The position numbers and the translations under genes are program-made. From NCBI GenBank assembly GCA_007922225.1, contig ML679960.1, forward strand, positions 2,680,032-2,744,031: a stretch of 64,000 nt of DNA, given 5' to 3'. Under the pieces are notes generated by a model, which searched no databases, was not told the origin of the DNA, and saw nothing but the letters and a program-made list of their open reading frames with translations. This stretch comes from Emydura subglobosa. Taxonomy: Eukaryota; Chordata; Testudines; Chelidae. Of this stretch, positions 1 through 11,718 are shown piece after piece. Position 1 is the first letter of the stretch. Each line of letters begins with the position of its first letter.

Positions 1-976
1 ATGTGTTTTACGTACATAAATAAATATACTTTGATGCTTTAGGTGTAATTCAATATAATTCTATCACGTATCCTTCCTTGTATGCACCATCTATGGGAAT
101 ACAGATCAATACTGGTTTCTATTTGAAAATTGACCTTGGATGCCATTAATTTATCTGTTTTAAATTTTTCCTACTATGATTTAGATTAATGCTTGCAGAA
201 GTAATTTTAAACCAAATATTAACCTCTGTCTCTCCTCCTTGACCTCCAAGGCTTTTAGAACTAGACATATTTTGGGGTGTGGTGGGTGTTACTATTTGGG
301 AAGTGTCTGAAGGCACAAAGAATGAGGTTCTCTGTCACCATGGGTTATCAATATGAGAGTGCAGCATAGAGGAAAATCACCTAGTTATTATTCAAAAGAA
401 AATTATCTCGTCAGCGAAACCACAGAAGGAAAAACAGAGTGGGTATGCACCTATTTTTGTATTCTTATGCCACTGAAAGAATAACTTTGTAACACTATTG
501 CTGGAGGGAGGGATAGAGGGGAAGGAATGGTTGCTTTCAAGAACCATAATTTAGAAATGTAGGACCTGTTTTTCAGACAGTTGAGGTCTGCGTTTACTAC
601 CTGTTTATCTGCCTGCCTACTCTGAATATACAATTATCACCTGAGCAATTTGGCATTTTATCCATTTGTGTGTTCAAAGGGTTCATTTGATCATGCAGTT
701 AGAGACAACAGGGAAAATACTGTTAGTGACCAGATACTAAATGCAGACCTTTAGAGCATCATAGCTTGAGAAACACTGTGTAACAGTTACTGTATTGGTT
801 GGATGAGCATTCCTTTGCATGCACATACACAGTCTCCTAATGGTGTAGTTCCATCCCTATGGGAAGGACTCATGGCTCAGGAAGTACTTCTGAAGGGAAT
901 TACATGACTGTTTATGCCTCCTGCCTCAGAAGAGAAGGAAAACTAGTGTTGTTAACACTGACACCAGAAAGACACT
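1..976. other. Intergenic, no gene seen
   Basis: AT-rich sequence without a convincing reading frame, repeat boundary or RNA gene. The only open frame above 50 codons, on the minus strand near 451-633, is low complexity and has no recognisable motif. It may be intergenic or intronic. Confidence 0.6.
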
Positions 977-1190
977 GGGGGGGGGGGGGGGGGGGGGGAA
1001 AAAAAAAAATCCCTTTTTAAAAACATAAAAAAAAAAAACAACNNNNNNNNNNNNNNNNNNNNNNNNNNNNNNNNNNNNNNNNNNNNNNNNNNNNNNNNNN
1101 NNNNNNNNNNNNNNNNNNNNNNNNNNNNNNNNNNNNNNNNNNCCCCCCCCCCCCCCCCCCCCCCCGGGGGGGGGCGCCCCCCCCCCCCCG
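977..1190. other. Assembly gap with homopolymer flanks
   Basis: A run of 22 G (977-998) is followed by 11 A, a short A-rich stretch, then exactly 100 N (1043-1142). After the gap come 23 C (1143-1165), 9 G and a further C run to 1189. A round 100-base N block flanked by long G and C runs is typical of a contig break at a homopolymer, so the true length and content are unknown. No frame across this block should be trusted. Confidence 0.95.
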
Positions 1191-2747
1191 CAGAGAAAGA
1201 TAACTGCCTTTGTAATCTCTTCAGCAATAAACAGACCTGTTTCTTTTATTCAAAGGAAGTCCTCCATTCAGAAAGAGGAAATAAACATCACAGATACAAA
1301 ATGTAGGGATGTAACCAATCAACTGCAATCATTGCATTAACGTAAGTTTGTTTTCATCTCCTCTTCTTAATACTGACTTAATGCTGCTGGCTTCCATAAT
1401 CAAACACTATAATTGCAAAAGGTGTGGCAAAGAATTGGGATTGGGAGGATGGCAGGGGATCTGGGCCATGAAAAGTGGTATTTTAAGAAGTGACCACATG
1501 ATGCAAGTTTGAGAATCGCCATCTTAATTGAAAGATGGACTTCTTAGCTTGCTACAGAGGTGATTTAAATCATTGCTGCCTTAAAATCCATGGATCGTGC
1601 AAAATTAGAAACTTCTTATTGATTTTGCTATGTTCTCCATTCTTTCATCACGCTACAGCCAACATAGTGGCCAATCAATGCTTGAAGACCAAATAATTGT
1701 CTTACTTCCCCATCTTTTTTCATTGGTTTAATTAGCACTGACAGTGGAACCAATATTAAAGCAGCGTGAGATGGGAAATTTACCCTTGAGGCATATTTCA
1801 CTTGCAGATACATTTCTCTGATAAGAATGATAAACATCTTTTGAGAAAAGTTTGCAAAATTTCAGTAAATCAATAACCTGGGAAACTGCATAAGAAAAGC
1901 AACATATACATGCAAAAAATAAGAATTCTACTGAGCTGCCAGTTTGATAGCAATCTACTTTTCCTCTGCTGGAAAAGATGACAAGAGCATATCCAAAATC
2001 TGTACGTGCATATACAATGCATACACATAAGCCAAATAGTTTTAATTTCTAAGCAGTGGAGATTCATGTTACTTTGCACACCACTGATTTATATCACCCC
2101 TGTAGCAAGCTAAGAAGGCAGTCTTTACAAACTTTAGAGAAGGCCACCCATGATGTCAACTGTTATCAATCAATAAATCCACTCCTTACTCTGAGAATTG
2201 CACTGAAAACTTTAAGAAAATACTTCAGTTTAATGAAAAAGAATTGTTTGAATGCCGTAGGACCACAATAACATTTCTGAGCCCTAATTACTTGCTTGAA
2301 AGATGAAGCCAGGCATTGCATTAATTAAGTCAATGCTAAGAAGTTAAATATGGAATGCATCTCTCTGTGTAAAATATACAGCAGTATGCACGTGCACAAA
2401 GATTATGGCCACAATTGCAAAAGGTAGGCAGCTAAAGCAATATTTGGGCACCAAATTATTATTATTTTTTTTAGGAGGGGCTGAATACCCCCTGCTCCTG
2501 TTTGACCTGGAGATAAGATGGAAGGGTTCCTGAACACAACCATATCCTAAATCTGCTTAGTCCTTTGTAATTTTAATTGCTACCAATTTTCAATAAGTTA
2601 GAGAGAGACAAACTCAACAGGTGAACAATAAGTAGTTTATTAACACAGATACTGGAGTCAACAGTTGTGGATGCTCAGCCCTCCATTTATTTAGGTACCC
2701 AAATATGGAGTTAAATGCCTAACTTCTGCCACAAGGTTCGGTTATAA
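1191..2747. other. Intergenic, no gene seen
   Basis: Unique-looking AT-rich DNA. Short open frames on both strands (for example 1628-1837 minus and 2056-2271 plus) have no recognisable domain and no neighbouring splice-site pattern that would suggest an exon. Confidence 0.55.
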
Positions 2748-2845
2748 TCTCAGTCCCCACATCTGTAAAATGAAGACAGTGATACTTACCTGTGCTTTGA
2801 GACTTGTGTAGGAGAAGCATTCTAAGTATTATTATTCTGGAACCA
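2748..2845 (+). repeat. SINE 3' half, MIR/CORE-like
   Basis: The stretch has the usual 3' portion of tRNA-derived CORE-type SINEs. It reads 'ctcagtccccacatctgtaa' followed by AATGAAGACAGTGATACTTACC, a region related to 'ctttgagacttgtgtagga', and a tail of ATTATTATT. The tRNA-like head is missing or too diverged to see. Related sequence occurs again at 51390-51670 and 58155-58375. The family name is inferred from the shared core. Confidence 0.6.
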
Positions 2846-2908
2846 TTTTTTTAAATAGACAATTGTGCCTAAGGCATAATGCCTGCCTCAGCTCATCACT
2901 GCTTAGGG

Positions 2909-3223
2909 CAGTGATACTCTGACCTCAGTGGTTCAGGAGTCAAATTAGCAATCAACATCACCCGAAAAAGCCACAGTAGTGTGAATTCATTGTTTCACAC
3001 AATTTCTATGTATATATTATTCTCACAGCAAAATGACTGACCAAGTATTATTTTATCAACTACAATTGGTTAATGACATAGTAAAAGCATTGTGATTGGT
3101 TAATAATTAAATCAAAGTTATTAACCAATCTCACAATGTTTTAATAACATGTGCTGCCGAGAGTCACAGGAGACACATTAAAGAGCCACTTGTGGCTCCT
3201 GCATCTCAGTCTGAGTATCACTG
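2909..3223. mobile_element. Non-autonomous hAT-type element with 8-bp TSD
   Basis: The ends are inverted: CAGTGATACTCTGACC at 2909 and CTGAGTATCACTG ending at 3223. They are flanked by 'gcttaggg' (2901-2908) and 'gcctaggg' (3224-3231), an 8-bp target duplication with one mismatch. CAGTG...CACTG ends with 8-bp duplications are diagnostic of the hAT superfamily. The 315-bp body has no reading frame and contains an internal hairpin (3088-3106 pairing with 3118-3138), so it would have needed a transposase in trans. Confidence 0.82.
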
Positions 3224-3231
3224 GCCTAGGG

Positions 3232-5189
3232 GAAGTGCACACAATGCTAAATCAATTAAGGGGGCGAAGCAAATACTCCCTTCCTCAATCTGCAAGCTCT
3301 GCTACCTGATTAAGAGGAGGGACTACAGCTCCACCTCCTTCCCTCACCATCCTTTCTGGAGCAGGTAGTTACCCTAGCAATGCTATTTAGAAGCTGTCCT
3401 CTACCACAGAGTGCAAGGAGCTGTGGCAATCAGTTGTACAGGAGTGAACAGGAAAGTGAAAAGTTTCTTTAATCCTCTCCACCTTTGTGTCCCATGCAAG
3501 GGCCAGCCACAGTTTAGCCCATAGTGAGTACAGAAAAGATAGTGGGGGAAAAAATTGATGGCAGCAGCCCAATATATGACTAATAGCAAAAAAGACACTG
3601 AACTGCATCAAAAGAAGATGAGAATAAAAGTGAAGGAAGTGATAAGACTTTGCAAAGCACAGCCAGCTCTTACCTAGGATAGCTAAATATTCTGAGTATT
3701 TTTTCCTGTACTGTGTGCAAATTAGAGCATCTAAGGTGATTCTGAGTGTTAAGAATATTTGATAAGAGGAAAAACTTGCACTTATCCTCATTGGAGGAAA
3801 GATTATTTAGAGCACCAATCTACATATGTTTTTATTATTCGGAATAGGTTTTGAGAAAACTGAACAAGATTAACTGTTACCACCTGTGTGGGAGTTGTTT
3901 GACAGTACCAGCGGGCACAATAGGTAACCTGAACATGTGCTGAACCCATTCACACACATTGTAACAGACACGTGGAATAATCTGCTGGTCACTGACTGGA
4001 CTAATTATGATATTAAAAATATTGTGGCGAGCACAAGTAATAGAACACCTTTCCTGATTTCTTCTTCTTTTTATTAATCCTAGATATGAGACTGAAGTGT
4101 TCCTGAATGCAGTGCCCCCCTAAACATTTTTAATAGTTGCTTTAAAAGTTGCTAGTAATTTCCTAAAAGTTACCAAGAAACATGCAACGTTCTAATAAAA
4201 AAAATTTTAATAGAGATACTGGACCTGATTCTGTTTTCACACAGATTTTAGTTCAGTGTAACTCCACTGATACCAATTAAATTACTCTTAGTTTACACCA
4301 ACATCAGTCAGATTTGAAACAGACTCACTCTAAGTAAATTTAGAATTACTGGATATGATGTGCATTTCCCATAGTTTTTGGCACAAATTTACTAAATCAA
4401 ATTTCTAAACTGCCATCTATCTTCATAACTTTGGATTTGTGGTTCCATTAGATCCAATTATTCCTCTATTTCTGCCTGTTGTTCAGAAATATTTCTGCAA
4501 TGCTAATAAAACATTACTGAAGTGGCAAATCACTGTTGCAAAAATTAGAATAAAAGATTACAGCATCGTTACATAATTGTAATAGCATTCAGATTTGAAT
4601 GCAGGTAGAAAAGTCTTACATTTTGGTGATGTGAAGTTTCACTTTCAAACTTAAGCTCAGAGCGATTACAGCATACAACTTGTTGATGATTTCTTGCCAT
4701 GGGGGGGGGGGAGGGCATTGAGGTTTGAAGAGGCAAGAAGAGTTGTTGGGAAGGAGATAGTACAAGAAAAATGGGTCAACATAAATGAAAAAAATCACCC
4801 ACTAGCTTCTCCACCCTAAACTTGGGAAAACTGACAGGAAGGGACAGAAAGACGACTGACATCAGAGGTGCAGAAAGAGTGGATGCAGGAATATATGGAT
4901 ATTCAGTTGGAGAGGTACACTGGCCAACTATGTCCTTTCATCTCCATAAAGTTTTCACGGACATTAATTGATTGGCTCATTATTGCCTATTGATACAGGT
5001 TTTGACTTTGCAAAATTGTTTCTGACTCACTACTTACAGTTTGCCTTTGATCTTGACTTACTGGTGCCAGTTTGATTTGCCTAATTTGCTTCCTCATGCC
5101 AACCAGTTTTAGTCCTCCTGCCTTCACTTGTTCCCTTCTTCACCAGTTTGCATCTTCCTTTACCAGCCAAGGTGGATCTACTGCAGCCC
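3232..5189. other. Intergenic, with one hairpin-repeat remnant
   Basis: There is no gene. The minus-strand 134-codon open frame at 3387-3791 has no recognisable motif. Positions 4221-4320 look like a worn copy of the palindromic repeats described elsewhere: it begins with CCTGATTCTG and centres on 'gtgtaactccactga'. A G10 run lies near 4700. Confidence 0.5.
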
Positions 5190-5292
5190 TTGGAATGTAA
5201 ATTTCTTAAGGCAGGACATGAATATTGTTCACCTGTGAAGCACCATTCACACTTATGGCACTTAAATGATCCTAATATAATAATGATGATGC
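5190..5292 (+). repeat. Retroposon 3' tail (TGTAAGCTC...GCACAATG type)
   Basis: It has the order 'ggaatgtaaatttcttaagg', 'caggacatgaat', 'gaagcaccattcacac', 'aatgatcctaatataataatgatgat'. This order recurs in the tails at 45715-45810 and 63165-63275, which share a TGTAA/CTC...GGRCAT...CAC...CCTA...AATAAT layout. The parent may be a SINE or a CR1/L3-type LINE and is not resolved here. Confidence 0.5.
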
Positions 5293-5364
5293 CAGATAAA
5301 CTTTTACTCTGACAACTGTGCCCCTACTCACCTTCAGAATAAGTACCGTCGAGAAACATGCAGC

Positions 5365-5475
5365 AATATTTATTATAATAACATGCTCTTACCTTCTCTC
5401 TAAAGCAGCTAGAGATCTACTGAGGAAAAGCACTGTTTAAGAGCTAGGGATTATTAATTATTATTATTAGGATTC
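5365..5475 (+). repeat. SINE tail fragment
   Basis: The segment contains 'agagatctactgaggaaaag', 'cactgtttaagagctaggga' and a terminal (ATT)n run. This matches the 3' end of abundant turtle-type tRNA-derived SINEs, which end in a similar 'aaagcgctatttaagagctagg' block before an ATT-rich tail. No tRNA-like head is visible. Confidence 0.6.
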
Positions 5476-7560
5476 TAAAAAGTATAATTAGATTGTGGTT
5501 TATCCACAGCCCCCTGAGCCCAGAGTTAATTGTATTACAGAACTAATACAACAAAGTGCATGTCATAAATGACAATGATAGTGCTATGTTCTCACGCCAT
5601 GCCTTGTATATCACTGAAAGTTACAATACCGACAACTACAAATATGATAAGATAAAGTCTGTATACCACACAAAGTGATTTTATTCAGGATTGGCCAGTG
5701 GGTATTAAACTGGGATGATACTTGTCCTCCCAGCTCCATCTCCTGCTACTCTAATCCTCCTCTGGCCTGTTCACTGCTTTCACTCACACTATTCACAGAT
5801 CTTTGGACCAACACAAAGCCTTCTTCAGGCTCTGTGGGGAAGAGGGAGATATTTCTATGGAAGCACCTGACCAGTCTTCCAGTTTACAAGATGTAGCCTG
5901 AGGCAACTGAGAAATACAATGCAGTTTGCTTCACCTGTCCCAGCTGAACTAAAAATGTACTTATTTAGTAATCTCAGAATGTCCATAGATATTCAGAGAG
6001 AAAAAAGTGTAACGAACAGAGGACAGGAAACCAGAAAAACAATTCTAACCAATTGCTGCTGGTTCAGAAATACAGATTAGACTCAAGCAGAAGCTTGTTT
6101 TCAGAACTTCTGCAGTCCATGAGGAACATTTTGCAGCACTTGAGTTGATAAAATGACGAAGTGCATGGCACATGTGAATACGCATGCGGATGAATGCTAT
6201 CCAGAAGCCAGGCTGGCTGTGTAGAGGAGAAGATAGAGAAATGCCCATGTTGCTGATATTTGGGAGAATGGAGCCCTTAAGCTGTCTGTAAAACCAGGAA
6301 AAACTATTTCATCCAATTCTTTGATGTGTCTTAAATTCAGACCCTGTCTAAAACCACTGAACTCCTATGGTTTAGTTGGTCTGTTTGTTCTTACTTAAAG
6401 CAATCCCTTTTTTACTTATGAAAAAAGTCTAATCTTTACAGCTTTCTCAGGCTTTCTAGTTCTTGATTTATTGATAATCTTAGCTCAGCAATAGGATATA
6501 TATTCCTTCTGCATTAATGACCTTTGATACTGGTTGTGATAAAAAATAATAGTTACATAGGACAATTCAGTGTCACCTGCCCACCCTGAATATTTGCAAA
6601 AATCATCTTTGCCTGGAAAGGAAATGTTTCCTCTTTACTTGTGTGCTCTCCTAACTCCTTCAGGAAATGAGGAGCACTGACTTTTCCAACAGCGGTGATT
6701 AAGTGGCGTGGTGGAAAATTACACAGCATCGTATATTTTAATCCAGTTGAATGAAGCTATAGTCCTGTGGTGATCCCCACTTTGGTTCTGCAGTTTCATA
6801 ATATTAGAAAGTGGCACAGTTGGTCTGGCAGAGGCACTATATATGGTAATTGCATACAGGCTAAGTGTTTGCAAATTTATGGTGCTTCATCATCCACTTT
6901 CTTTCTTCCATCTGAGGTCAGCATACAAAACATGCTGAAGGTGACTTGTCTAAACTACAGCAACTTGAGCACTCTCCAGTCTCCACACAAGCATGTCCCA
7001 TCATTTTTAAATGAAGCTCATGGAGGCTGTTGTTGTACCTTCAGAAATGACAGTGGTGTGGATTCTGTCAAGAAGCATCTTACTTTCTGGTGATTTGGTT
7101 CTTATGCAATAAAACCACAAAGAAATAATATTTCCTGTCCGTCAATATTCAGTGGAAAGCAACAAGAAATTGTCTCTTTTACCTGTATACATTGAGTCAA
7201 CACTGTGCTAGGAAAAAATAGCTAGGTATTTTATCTAGTCATTTCAGTTTTTGACTCATGATGTTTCTTGTAAGAATTGGAGTCAACTGATACCTACCAC
7301 TGCCATGTGACAGCAGGAATAAATTTTGTAACCCTGACCCATGACAGGTGATTGGGACCAGGATATAAAGATTAAGTTCTTACAATCACTCATGTGTCAC
7401 ACCTTTATTACGGGTCTAGACAAAACAGTCCCCCTCAGTTTCAGGGCAGTAGTTTGGATCATGCACCTGTTGTCCTTTCCACCAGGCTTGCTTTTCACAG
7501 GTTTCTCCCTTTGGCATTTAGAGAATAGGCACTGCATAAGTAGTTACACACCCACAGTGC
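5476..7560. other. Intergenic, no gene seen
   Basis: This is a long stretch without a recognised repeat or gene. The largest frames (6767-7093 and 7341-7625, plus strand) have no domain signature, no conserved-looking codon pattern and no useful splice context. They are best treated as chance open frames. Confidence 0.55.
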
Positions 7561-7918
7561 AAGGCAGACTGTGTCCATACTTGTCACTGTGGTGTGTAGC
7601 TACACAGAACAATGAAAGGCTCTGACAGTGGGGAGGCAGCAGGGAGTTACCAGAGCCTTTCTCCACTGTTTGAGCCTTTCCTCACAGCAGAAAAAGGCTC
7701 CAGCAGTGGGACACTACACTGCTAAAAATAGCAGTGTAGACATGAGAGGCACTGCTTGGGTGTGTAAAGAGCTGTGTAGGGTATATGCCCTGGGGGTTTA
7801 GGTGTGTAGATGACTCTACACTTGCCTAAACTGTGTCTTACACATTTTTATGCCCAGGCTAGCTGGATGTGCAGTGTCAATTTTACCTGCCACTGTAAAT
7901 GTAGACTGTAGCCTTTAA
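7561..7918. mobile_element. Inverted-repeat DNA element (MITE-like)
   Basis: The ends are loosely inverted: 'aggcagactgtgtccatact' at the left, and the complement of 'actgtaaatgtagactgtag' at the right. The body contains several short inverted pairs, including ACTGCTAAAAATAGCAGT at about 7720-7737 and repeated 'gtgtagac'-type blocks. The same TAAAAATAGCAGT core occurs in the element at 33891-34152. There is no coding capacity. Boundaries are approximate and the superfamily is not determined. Confidence 0.5.
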
Positions 7919-8027
7919 GGAAAATACAACATGCTTGGTTCCTGTATCTGATTATTACTCTCTGGATTTGTTTTCTATTGTATTGTTCCCCCCCGGCAAA
8001 AAAAATTAAAATATCAACTTTCATTGG

Positions 8028-8140
8028 CCATGATTCAGCAAGATATGTGAGCAAGTGTCTAACTTTAAGCATGTGAGAGTCCTATTTACTCATCTGATGA
8101 AAGTTAGGCATGTGCTAAATAGCTTGGTGAACAAAGGCCT
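8028..8140. repeat. Imperfect palindromic repeat
   Basis: The left part reads CATGATTCAGCAAGATATGTGAGCAAG and the right part reads AAAGTTAGGCATGTGCTAAATAGCTTGGTGAAC. They are imperfect inverted complements around an apex near 8085. It is the same type as the better preserved palindromes at 18321-18440, 32093-32216 and 48182-48462, which share GATTCAGCAAAG and AAGCATGTGCTTAA blocks. Confidence 0.55.
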
Positions 8141-8764
8141 TAAAGAGAAGGAAAGCTATAACTTAGTTGGTTTAATTCTTCAGAGTCTTCTGCTTAAACA
8201 ATGCATTATTTCTTTACACCCTTTCTCCTTCATGCTGAATTCTGAGTTCTCTGCTTCCCTCATCCCATTTAAACAACAGAAATCATTCTCCATGAATAAT
8301 ACTGCAGATATATAATAAAGAAAACTAGCACCAGTAATTGCACAATACCAGCAATTAGCACTAAAATCTCTAGAGCATTCACAGGGCTATAAAATTATTT
8401 CAGCCACAAACTGTGAACTCCTTTTTCATATTGGACATGCTGGACAGTATAGTCAGAATTTTCAGAAGCGGTCAGCACCTATAATCGGGATCCGACTTCA
8501 AAAGGCTTAGCATGTTGAATACCAAAAAAGCCCAGATGCTCCACTTGCAACTGGAATAGTTTCCTGCTTCATTGATTTTGAATTATTCAAGATTCGTGCT
8601 AATCAATGGTCCATCATGAAAAGAAATATTGTTGGAGTGTGGGACAGTAACAATTGCCATCCCACTACTTTATCAGCACTACAGGTTGGTAGGATTGTTA
8701 CTTTTCTCTTCTTCCCAGGTCTCCTTTCTCAGAGAATTATTATTTGAATATACATTGTTCCCAG
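8141..8764. other. Intergenic, no gene seen
   Basis: AT-rich sequence without a recognised feature. Positions 8455-8510 vaguely resemble the 'ttttcagaag' hairpin repeats but are too diverged to call. Confidence 0.5.
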
Positions 8765-8903
8765 GATATTAGAGACAAGTTGGGTGAGGTAATATCTTTC
8801 ATTGGACCTGGACAAGAGCTTTTGTGTGGCTTGAAAGCTTGTCTCTCTCACCAAGAGAAGTTGGTCCAATAAAAGATATTACTTTACCTAACTTGTCTCT
8901 CTA
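8765..8903. repeat. Long inverted repeat, retroposon-like
   Basis: An arm at 8771-8808 is the inverted complement of 8863-8900 at 34 of 38 positions, with all four mismatches being transitions. The 54-bp spacer contains 'tggcttgaaagcttgtctct' on the plus strand. This is a worn copy of an interspersed sauropsid repeat whose copies carry GGTGAGGTAATATCTTTTATTGG-type arms. The spacer has a stem followed by GAAA (8833-8836), the same general layout as the nested repeat at 14774-14905. Whether it moved as DNA or as a retroposon is not settled by this copy. Confidence 0.65.
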
Positions 8904-10309
8904 TTTGAACAAAGGGGGGGGGACAAAGGAATTTAAATACTAATCATAGTCTAGTTCAGACTTACATTCTAAACAGTCCTGTGATGCCAAACGGAGGGGC
9001 ACACAGTGGCTAACGTCTTGATATTATGTTCCATTAGAAATTTAAAAAAACCTTGTAATTGTTTCTCTGGTGTAGTAACATAGGTATATATGATGGGGTG
9101 AATCTCCTTTTATCTGTCAGCCAGCAGACATCCTCGAATAAGGTGAGTTGAGTTGTACCTCCCTGTTTTTGGGTTCTTGTGTATTATCATTCTGAATTCT
9201 AAGAAATTAAGCAGAGTTACATGGCAACCTTCAGCAAGAGTATTTTATGTTTTATCTAACTTCTCTGTATGCCGTGAAATGGAACAGACTCTAGGAGTGG
9301 ATGGAGATTTAACCTGGAGACTAGGGAGAAACGCTGCCTAGCGGAACATGAAAACTAGAGGTGTACAGACCCCTGAGTGAACCCATCTGTACTTTTCTCA
9401 TAACTTCCTGAGGGCACAGGGTAGAAGACCAGATCATGGAAGGCACTAGTTGTGACCCTTATCAAACCTATCATGGAAAAGGTCAGTGATAGTGAAGATC
9501 TTGGCTTTCCTGGCTGAGACTCTACCACTTGCAACAAAAACAAACAATCAAATCCTGAAAAATGCATAATGTATTCTTTTCTTAACGGAAGGCAGGAGAG
9601 AATTAATGTTCTATCCCAGATCCTTTATTCAGCAGCAGGGCATGCTTCAAGGCACACACTGTGCTTGAAGTGAGTGGATAACTCAATTTAATTAGAATAT
9701 AATCAGCAATGAGCTCATTTGTGCTCCTTTCTGTGCCTGACCCAAATGGGATGAGAATCTGTTACATTTCGGCTATAAACCTTAGTTCCAGCGCAAATAT
9801 AGAGCCTTATGCTTTCAGCCCTGTAAGTCCTTGCTTCAATTCCTGGTGATGGCCAAAATAGCAGCTATCATATCTAAATGGAAATTGGAATAAATATGAA
9901 AGAAATGAAAAGACAAATATCTCCAGCCTGGATTTCCTACAGTGTTAAACATAACTGTCTTGAGAAAAAAAAGTCAATTTTGCCTGGCATTTGCTCACCT
10001 CACATAGCAGACTGCAGGGAGTGCGGGGAGATATCAGGGTAGAAATATTTTAAAATATTCCAATAATCCTCTCCACTTTCTCAGTGCTGACAGAGTGTCC
10101 AGCAAACATTTTACTTTAAATACCTTATTATACATCCTAGCATAAAGGACGGCAGGACGGAAAAAAACTGAAAGCATTACTAGTCATGATTCTATTCATC
10201 AATAGTCAGATGTTCTCAGGGTATCCCATCTCAGCTGTGTCCATTTAAATATACATTCACCAGTTACAGTTTCTAAGTAATAAAAACTGCTGCTTTTAAG
10301 ATGAAAGGT
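8904..10309. other. Intergenic, no gene seen
   Basis: No recognised repeat or gene. The frames at 9153-9341 (plus) and 9355-9567 (minus) are short and featureless. The stretch ends at the LTR boundary. Confidence 0.5.
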
Positions 10310-11447
10310 TGTGATGCCCTGCACCCCCATGTACACACTTATGGTGTGATTGTGTATCATTCATGTTCACCCTTACAGTGTAATTATGTATTGTTTAATG
10401 CAAAGCATGTCATGTAAGATATTTTTGGAATGCTCATGACATACCGAACATTATTGTTATGATTGCAAGAAGCACACTATGTCACATGTATGGTTATGAG
10501 GCTTCGCTATGTAATGTTCCCAAAGGTGTTTTTCATAGCTTGAAGTAGATTCAGGCAAAACTTTACAGAGCTGAGGATAAGTTTGCACCTCACTAAGGCA
10601 TGCATAAAACAAACCAGCTCTTCCAGGAACAATGGACTAGCCTAAGCATCGATAAGGGAATACTCACTGACTCAAGTCTGGAGGAAGCTGTACAGGACAT
10701 TGTTTGTCACCTGACCCTGAAAGGGGTGGGCAAGGCCCCAGCGGGGCGGGGGGGGGAGGGAAGGGGAGGAGGAGGGTGAAGGAACATGTTAAAAAGGAGA
10801 ATTATTTTACAATCTGTCTCTCTCTTTCACCGCCATCTGCAAACACCACCAAGCAACCAAAACACTGATCATGGGAGGGGAGGCGGGGGGCAGCTTGTCT
10901 GGAGGCAGACCAGCCAGCCCTGTGGTGAAAATCATCTAAGACTGTAAGGTTGTTGGAAGTGTTACTTTTAGTTTAGAATGTGATTTGCCTTTTATTTACT
11001 TTTGATCAAATCTGACCTGCTTTCCTCCGACATAATCACTTAAAATATTTCTGTACTTGATACATTTTTTTGTTTGTTTTATCTAAAGCAGTGCATGTGG
11101 TTTAAGGTGTGTTAAGAGTCCATTTGAAGTGACAAGGCTGATGCATATTCATTTCTTTGATAAATTGATGAGCTTACTGTGAGCAGCACTGAACATTGTA
11201 AGATGGCAGTTCCTAGAGTTCCATCTGGAACCGGTGGTGTCAGCTGGGGTCACACTAATGCATGATTGATCCCAAGAGTGGCTGGCTTCACTCACTCACT
11301 TAGCTGAGAACAGCTTGCTTGCCGTAGGCTATGCATGAGCTGATCCAGGAGTGTGGGTTCACACAGTGGGTCAGGTTAAGATGGGCTCCAGGATTGAGGG
11401 AGTGACACAGCAATACACCCGTCCAGATTGCAGAGGGGAACATCACA
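10310..11447 (+). mobile_element. 5' LTR of a Ty3/gypsy-like element
   Basis: The segment starts TGTGATG and ends CATCACA, a perfect 7-bp inverted pair with the TG...CA termini expected of an LTR. Its length is 1138 bp. It lies directly upstream of a gag/protease remnant, and TGG begins two bases after its end (11449), where a tRNA primer-binding site would be. The solo LTR at 36633-37793 has a similar length and starts with a related layout (TGTGA..., TGCACCC, ATGTA, CACAC). A G-rich tract sits at 10741-10775. The 3' LTR was not found in the window. Confidence 0.7.
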
Positions 11448-11718
11448 GTGGTGCAGTGAGCACAGATGTATAGCTTATTATTCTGAATGAAGTTCACACT
11501 TTAAGCACTGATATTTGTGATTTTAAATGAGCCTTAAGTGCAGTGGCTGAGGACAGTCAGGAGAAGGTGACAGTTTTATTGTTTTCTGTTTGTTTATTTT
11601 GGGTGAGGGATATAAGCACAGGAACACATAAAAAAAGGCCTACCCAGTGAGACAGCTTCAAAACTGGAACTTGCAAGGATGGAATCAGAGCAGAGAGTTT
11701 TAAAAATGGCAGGCAGAA
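11448..11718 (+). promoter_or_regulatory. Putative primer-binding site and leader
   Basis: Between the LTR end and the gag-like frame lie about 270 bases. TGGTGCAGTGAGCACAG begins at 11449 and is in the position of a primer-binding site, since such sites usually start with TGG. I cannot assign the tRNA. The rest would be the 5' leader of the element and shows nothing else recognisable. Confidence 0.4.

Noticed and set aside
952..1227. Minus-strand frame across the N gap
   Set aside because: It consists of poly-Gly, poly-Pro and unknown residues from homopolymers and Ns.
3387..3791. 134-codon minus-strand open frame
   Set aside because: No motif, overlaps a second frame on the same strand, and nothing suggests an exon.
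8771..8900. microRNA hairpin
   Set aside because: The arms are long and paired over 38 bases, but similar copies are interspersed repeats, and there is no evidence of small RNA processing.
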